Assembly: GCA_037783415.1 (NCBI GenBank)
Contig: JAZGTN010000007.1
Span: forward strand, 2,129,501-2,193,500
DNA length: 64,000 nt
Reading direction: 5' to 3'
Source of the DNA: Leptasterias polaris
Lineage: Eukaryota > Echinodermata > Asteroidea > Forcipulatida > Asteriidae
Shown: positions 62,601-64,000 of the stretch, in pieces
How positions within the stretch are numbered: position 1 is the first letter of the stretch
How the letters are laid out: each line of letters begins with the position of its first letter
Made by a program: the position numbers and the translations under genes
Notes under the pieces: generated by a model
The model's input: only the letters and a program-made list of their open reading frames with translations
Databases searched by the model: none
What the model was told of the DNA's origin: nothing

Positions 62601-63445
62601 CGTTTCTCCGTCGGTGCGAACACACAAGAAAATAGTTTATTTATTTTAAAGTCCATACTTCCAGTCCAATGTCAAGAGAGAGAGAGGGGGAGAGAGATTG
62701 TGATCGCAATCTCCATCATTATTTGCATATTATATATTGTTTATATAGTTCGTTTTATTATATTTAGGTCTATCTGACTGTTATTATGTATGTGTACATG
62801 TATGTTTGTTTTCTATATCCTAACCTCAACTCACTTCGATTTCCAGCGTAACATTTTGCTCCAATATATTCGGATGACATTAACTTTTTGTTTTTATCAA
62901 TTCCTAGAGTTCTGACAAACAACAGCATAGAATACTGGGCAGATGGAGCATTTTCTGGACTCTATGACCTCACCTTCCTGTAAGTCATTTACATTAATGT
63001 TTTCCAACTGTCCAAATTGAAGCCATTTTCATCAAAGGTCCTAGCTAATTACAAAATGAGTTTTATAAATAAAAATGTTCAAAAAAAATCCGCTAGCAAC
63101 CTTTGTAATTTTGAGATTTTATTTGTTAAGCACATATTGATTGTTATGGATCTGGGTCCGATTTTACAAAGAGCTAAGATTGATCTTAAGTTCGCATTAA
63201 TCTTAATTACCTTGTCCTAAAATGTATTAACAGTGTAATTAACAACGAAAAAACAATAGACTTATATTCAGTTGTACCTAAAGTATTTCAATAATATCTT
63301 ACTTTCCTCTAGAGAATTTATCAATTTAGTTTAACCAAAAGGAAGATTGTTCTTTATTTGTATTTGCATCCAGAGACATCTCAAAGAATCCTATTATGGC
63401 CTTTGAAAGTGATTTCTTCGAAGATCTTTTCAACTTGAAGACATT
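41624..63445 (+). CDS. CUB/LDLa/LRR seven-transmembrane receptor, copy B (3' end beyond window)
   Basis: Exons seen: 41624-41693, 42435-42791, 43117-43479, 44506-44619, 44845-45291, 45580-45693, 46711-46821, 47723-48157, 52517-52630, 53339-53656, 55062-55196, 55838-56188, 57610-57738, 58173-58298, 61617-61734, 61959-62030, 62908-62979, 63374-63445. They total 3518 bases, open throughout, ending in phase 2. Order: signal peptide, two CUB-like, LDLa, long CUB-like, LDLa, LDLa, long CUB-like, LDLa, CUB, LDLa, CUB, LDLa, LDLa, LRR N-cap, three LRRs. By comparison with copy A, two more LRR exons and the 7TM exon should follow right of the window. Introns are larger than in A because of inserted elements, up to 4.4 kb at 48158-52516. 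Confidence 0.88.
42435..42791 (+). CDS. Copy B exon 2: divergent CUB-like module (119 aa)
   Basis: Phase 1-1, 357 bases; acceptor TTTTACCCAG (42438 after CAG is an equally framed alternative) and donor GTAACTCA. The peptide has four or more cysteines (LGCSELLF, FHCWAAE, VTCQYN, ELLCEV) and CUB-like length but no YP turn. Assigned to CUB from size, phase and position only, so it may be another beta-sandwich module. Confidence 0.7.
43117..43479 (+). CDS. Copy B exon 3: CUB-like module (121 aa)
   Basis: Phase 1-1, 363 bases; acceptor TTTCTCTTCAG and donor GTAAGTTG. Starts E-S-L-C-G-S-P, a CUB-like opening, and has YTCVWLI where CUB has C-x-W. A third cysteine (HGCSDND) is close to an acidic, possibly calcium-binding cluster. 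Confidence 0.8.
43640..44021. mobile_element. TTAA-flanked TIR element in copy B intron (382 bp)
   Basis: Ends AGGGACACATTGCC and GGGCAACTGTACCT, flanked by TTAA at 43636-43639 and 44022-44025. The centre is a palindrome built on GTTGACTCCACGAAATGGCG-like arms. Same family as 923-1698. Confidence 0.8.
44031..44165 (+). repeat. ACAA tetranucleotide microsatellite
   Basis: About 20 consecutive AAAC/ACAA units, then an ACAACCC variant run and a return to ACAA. It directly abuts the right end of the TTAA element. Confidence 0.92.
44506..44619 (+). CDS. Copy B exon 4: LDLa module
   Basis: Phase 1-1, 114 bases; acceptor TTGATTCAG and donor GTAAGTTA. Six cysteines in LDLa order (ECDGNQILC, LKCL, AVCNGIFEC, EIGCG). 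The acidic site reads NYFDEIG, somewhat weaker than in the other modules. Confidence 0.9.
44845..45291 (+). CDS. Copy B exon 5: long CUB-like module (149 aa)
   Basis: Phase 1-1, 447 bases; acceptor TTCAATTTCAG and donor GTAAGATA. Starts D-V-C-G-N, with SNCIWAF further on: the same layout and exactly the same length as the 424-870 exon of copy A. This identifies a second member of the long CUB-like subtype within one receptor. Confidence 0.82.
45335..45430 (+). mobile_element. Possible SINE fragment with tRNA B box
   Basis: GGAGGTCGTTGGTTCAAATC has a good B box and CTCATTAGTCCGG precedes it, but no clear A box is visible. It lies just inside the intron after exon 5 of copy B. Confidence 0.4.
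45580..45693 (+). CDS. Copy B exon 6: LDLa module
   Basis: Phase 1-1, 114 bases; acceptor ATTCTCCTTCAG and donor GTAAGTAA. Six cysteines, with VCDGVRDCIFSDDELGCG at the calcium site. Confidence 0.93.
46711..46821 (+). CDS. Copy B exon 7: LDLa module
   Basis: Phase 1-1, 111 bases; acceptor GTGTGGATAG and donor GTAAGGTT. Six cysteines, GECIHPSQICDGHFDC and YTDEMMCG. The acceptor has a weak pyrimidine tract, but the module is intact. Confidence 0.9.
47040..47290 (+). repeat. Repeat shared with 21260-22000 (carries an empty insertion site)
   Basis: CCGTATAATCATCACAAAA, GCCCAGACATTGCTAAT and GTGGCCATGACCTTTACTTT occur in both places. The copy here reads CCTCTTTATGTGAATAG without the 483-bp insertion seen at 21473-21955. 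Confidence 0.75.
47723..48157 (+). CDS. Copy B exon 8: long CUB-like module (145 aa)
   Basis: Phase 1-1, 435 bases; acceptor CGTTACAG and donor GTAGGACT, identical to the copy A exon 424-870. Four codons shorter than A after TPVEL. Shared stretches include SDMRLIMINGLDLV and YFFSMDSRMT. Confidence 0.82.
49375..49505 (+). repeat. Short AGTCGCC-type tandem repeat
   Basis: Irregular iterations of AAAGTCGCCCCTAGC at spacings near 15-20 bases inside the 9-bp-duplication element. Confidence 0.7.
49553..50080 (+). repeat. Degenerate minisatellite of GGGAACGAAAGC units
   Basis: Iterated GGGAACAAAAGC/GGGAACGAAAGC followed by a TATTTC segment, period roughly 35-45 bases with many variants. A 125-bp block (GAACGAAAGCATATTTCGG through AAATCTCCTTTCGGTGG) is itself duplicated at about 49656 and 49782. 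It forms much of the element's interior. Confidence 0.75.
51575..51943. mobile_element. TTAA-flanked TIR element (369 bp)
   Basis: Ends AGGTACTGAACACGTTTGG and CCAAACATGTTCAGTGCCT, flanked by TTAA at 51571-51574 and 51944-51947. Interior contains TTTTTGAGAAAGAGGTAACT and CAACTTCGATGACCGAT. An inverted relative is at 59181-59544. Not present at this place in copy A. Confidence 0.85.
51961..52445 (+). repeat. GTTGGT-type low-complexity tract, copy B
   Basis: Partner of 1778-2275 at the same intron position. The order of variant units is broadly kept, with several small deletions. Confidence 0.85.
52517..52630 (+). CDS. Copy B exon 9: LDLa module
   Basis: Phase 1-1, 114 bases; acceptor ATCATTACAG and donor GTAAGTTG. 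Differs from the copy A exon (2340-2453) at a few residues, including NMVKDC for NAIEDC next to the calcium site. Confidence 0.92.
53339..53656 (+). CDS. Copy B exon 10: CUB module, shortened (106 aa)
   Basis: Phase 1-1, 318 bases; acceptor CTCTTTCAG and donor GTAATGCC. Ten residues shorter than the A partner (3181-3528): the PGYPTTYPVRLDCRW turn is reduced to PGNPMYCLW, and the FDYVYFDG segment reads FVDVHFYG, losing acidic residues. Frame is kept, so it may still fold, but it is the most altered module between the copies. Confidence 0.88.
53963..54750. mobile_element. TTAA-flanked TIR element with visible empty sites (788 bp)
   Basis: Ends AGGAACACGTTGCCTT and AAGGCAACGTGTCCCT, flanked by TTAA at 53959-53962 and 54751-54754. 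Copy A reads straight through the target (AGTAATTTAAGAAAAC) in both tandem units, near 3811 and 4559. Same family as 923-1698, in opposite orientation. Confidence 0.9.
55062..55196 (+). CDS. Copy B exon 11: LDLa module with long acidic loop
   Basis: Phase 1-1, 135 bases; acceptor TTTGATAG and donor GTGAGGAC. Same 45-residue layout as 4882-5016, with MDCRSRPEGPSADEEDCG at the end. Confidence 0.9.
55838..56188 (+). CDS. Copy B exon 12: CUB module (117 aa)
   Basis: Phase 1-1, 351 bases; acceptor TATTTTCAG and donor GTAAGTTC. Close to 5688-6041, with changes clustered in STEYGKDVTLFQG against SIEDGKDTAVFHG in copy A, the loop that usually holds CUB ligand or calcium contacts. Confidence 0.93.
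56536..57565. other. Insertion in copy B intron, composite
   Basis: Copy A reads through from TTTGTTTTAACAAAACTAAT at about 6391; copy B has about 1 kb extra. It includes an inverted pair (GAGGATAGACTTG near 56571 and CAAGTCTACCCCGAG near 56782) and the TTAA element at 57159-57513. No gene is seen. Confidence 0.6.
57159..57513. mobile_element. TTAA-flanked TIR element (355 bp)
   Basis: Ends AGGTATTATACAGGATCG and AATAGTGTACAGGGCCT, flanked by TTAA at 57155-57158 and 57514-57517. Interior shares CATGAAATAACAAACCTGTG with the 17688 family. Confidence 0.75.
57610..57738 (+). CDS. Copy B exon 13: LDLa module
   Basis: Phase 1-1, 129 bases; acceptor CCTTTTCAAAG and donor GTAAGAAC. Six cysteines; ends QISGADENDCG against QRSAADEDDCG in copy A. 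Confidence 0.92.
58173..58298 (+). CDS. Copy B exon 14: last LDLa module before the LRRs
   Basis: Phase 1-1, 126 bases; acceptor CATTCCTAG and donor GTATGTTT. Six cysteines; one codon longer than the A partner (CPSGSFLC against CPGSFLC). Confidence 0.92.
58694..60422. mobile_element. 1.7-kb TIR element with ATTCAATTTC arrays
   Basis: Ends GGTTTTCCCGGCCAATTTCA and TGAAATTGGGCGGGAAAACC are inverted. Copy A reads through the target (AGTTACTATTTAC near 7751), implying a TA-type duplication at 58692-58693 and 60423-60424. Inward from each end, repeated CATTCAATTTC motifs (right end as GAAATTGAATG) form subterminal arrays. It carries the TTAA element at 59181-59544 as a passenger. No transposase. 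Confidence 0.8.
59181..59544. mobile_element. TTAA-flanked TIR element nested in the 1.7-kb element (364 bp)
   Basis: Ends AGCTACTGAACACGTTTGG and CCAAACGTGTACAGTGCCT, flanked by TTAA at 59177-59180 and 59545-59548. Opposite orientation to its relative at 51575-51943, with which it shares CTCTTTCTCAAAAAC and the CAACAGCTCTCCGTTGCT region. Confidence 0.85.
60743..61169. other. Extra sequence in copy B intron, origin unclear
   Basis: Copy A passes directly from the TTATTTCTCACTTAATGACG region (about 7985-8005) to GTATTGATCATTAC; copy B has about 430 more bases. Short inverted CCATGAT/ATCATGG motifs lie near the ends. No coding potential is seen. Confidence 0.5.
61617..61734 (+). CDS. Copy B exon 15: LRR N-terminal cap
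   Basis: Phase 1 to 2, 118 bases; acceptor ATGACAAAG and donor GTAAGTAC. One codon shorter than copy A (SVDDYVV against SDDDGYVV), with the CPxMCSC cap kept. Confidence 0.88.
61959..62030 (+). CDS. Copy B exon 16: LRR 1
   Basis: 72 bases, phase 2-2, acceptor TTTCCTGCAG and donor GTAAGTTG. Nearly the same as 8867-8938 (LTNENITRLNTG against LANEIITQLNTG). Confidence 0.92.
62908..62979 (+). CDS. Copy B exon 17: LRR 2
   Basis: 72 bases, phase 2-2, acceptor ATTCCTAG and donor GTAAGTCA. Differs from copy A at AEGTF/ADGAF and YKL/YDL. Confidence 0.92.
63374..63445 (+). CDS. Copy B exon 18: LRR 3 (last exon in window)
   Basis: 72 bases, phase 2-2, acceptor TGCATCCAG and donor GTAAGCAT. ISGFQSDIF of copy A reads IMAFESDFF here. 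The remaining LRR and 7TM exons should follow outside the window. Confidence 0.92.
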
Positions 63446-63756
63446 GTAAGCATTTTCTTCCCTTTTACGAACCGATGATTGTATCAAAAACATATGATAC
63501 TTTTTGGGGGGTCACAAATTTCTGATATAAACGTTGCTGCAAAACTTTGTTAGTTGCATGACGTTTCGACCCTAAAGCAGTCTCACTCAATGCTGTTGAC
63601 ATTTTCAGCAAGATTCATGACCTAATTAACACGTAATGGTTTCGTAGTTACTCTAATTAGCATGACCAACGAATCTCTAAATTTGCCATTTTGCGTTTTC
63701 ACGAAGTGTCGGATCAGGATTCGTCACTTTAATTATCCGTTGAATGGGGGACTTTT

Positions 63757-63876
63757 GGGATGCTGGCTAGCAGCAGACTTACCGGTTAAATCCATTGTTC
63801 TCGATAACGTGCGCATGCTCAGAACTACGTAATCAATCGAAGGTTACCTGGTAAGTCTGCTGCCACCCAGCGTTCC
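63757..63876. mobile_element. Short foldback element, copy B
   Basis: Partner of 10950-11069: GCTGGCTAGCAGCAGACTTA on the left, TAAGTCTGCTGCCACCCAGC on the right. The left arm has diverged more than the right. Confidence 0.7.
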
Positions 63877-64000
63877 AAAGTCTCCCATTCGCTGGCACGC
63901 AAAGCGCACGTGGTATGACCTTTGTGTTTTCACGATGAACAAGCGAATTCATTGGCCTACGTTTTCGAAAACTGGCGAATCTCATTGCACGTTTCTTTAG

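Overview
This is eukaryotic (animal) DNA: AT-rich, with GT-AG introns, tRNA-derived SINE heads, LINE fragments and many terminal-inverted-repeat (TIR) elements. The gene content and the repeat families, especially short TTAA-flanked elements whose ends read AGGGACACGTTGCC or AGGCACTGAACACG, suggest an invertebrate deuterostome, most likely an echinoderm and probably a sea star. That taxonomic call is inference.

The window holds two head-to-tail copies of one large receptor gene on the + strand. Copy A (424-14644) enters from the left edge with its 5' exons missing and runs to a seven-transmembrane terminal exon, stop codon and polyadenylation signal. Copy B (41624 to beyond 63445) has a signal-peptide exon and runs off the right edge within the LRR exons. 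Joining the exons I placed keeps the frame open throughout: 14 exons and 3335 coding bases in A, 18 exons and 3518 bases in B. Together they give the order signal peptide, CUB-like, CUB-like, LDLa, CUB-like, LDLa, LDLa, CUB-like, LDLa, CUB, LDLa, CUB, LDLa, LDLa, LRR N-cap, about five LRRs, hinge, 7TM. This is a relaxin-receptor/GRL101-type (type C) leucine-rich-repeat GPCR with six CUB-type modules added to its ectodomain. Window position 1 matches 47308, so the duplication reaches left of the window.

The 27 kb between the copies (14645-41623) holds three broken gene remnants: a minus-strand EGF exon with a frameshifted FN3 exon (18581-19443), a LINE ORF1 fragment (about 20262-20645), and three exons of an actin-like-6 (BAF53) gene with two in-frame stops (21005-24258). 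LINE 3' ends lie at about 25320-25680 and 34189-34683. Then follow degenerate tandem repeats and a segmentally duplicated block (28.1-39.3 kb) carrying inserted elements. The most striking is a 1778-bp TIR element (30244-32021) filled with the palindrome CCCATATGGG; its empty site survives in a neighbouring duplicate.

Much of the difference between copies A and B, and between duplicate blocks, is explained by insertions whose target-site duplications and empty sites can be read directly: TAT at 21473-21955, TTAA at 53963-54750, a 9-bp duplication at 48841-51151 (itself inside an older TTAA element), CT at 30244-32021, and probably TA at 58694-60422.
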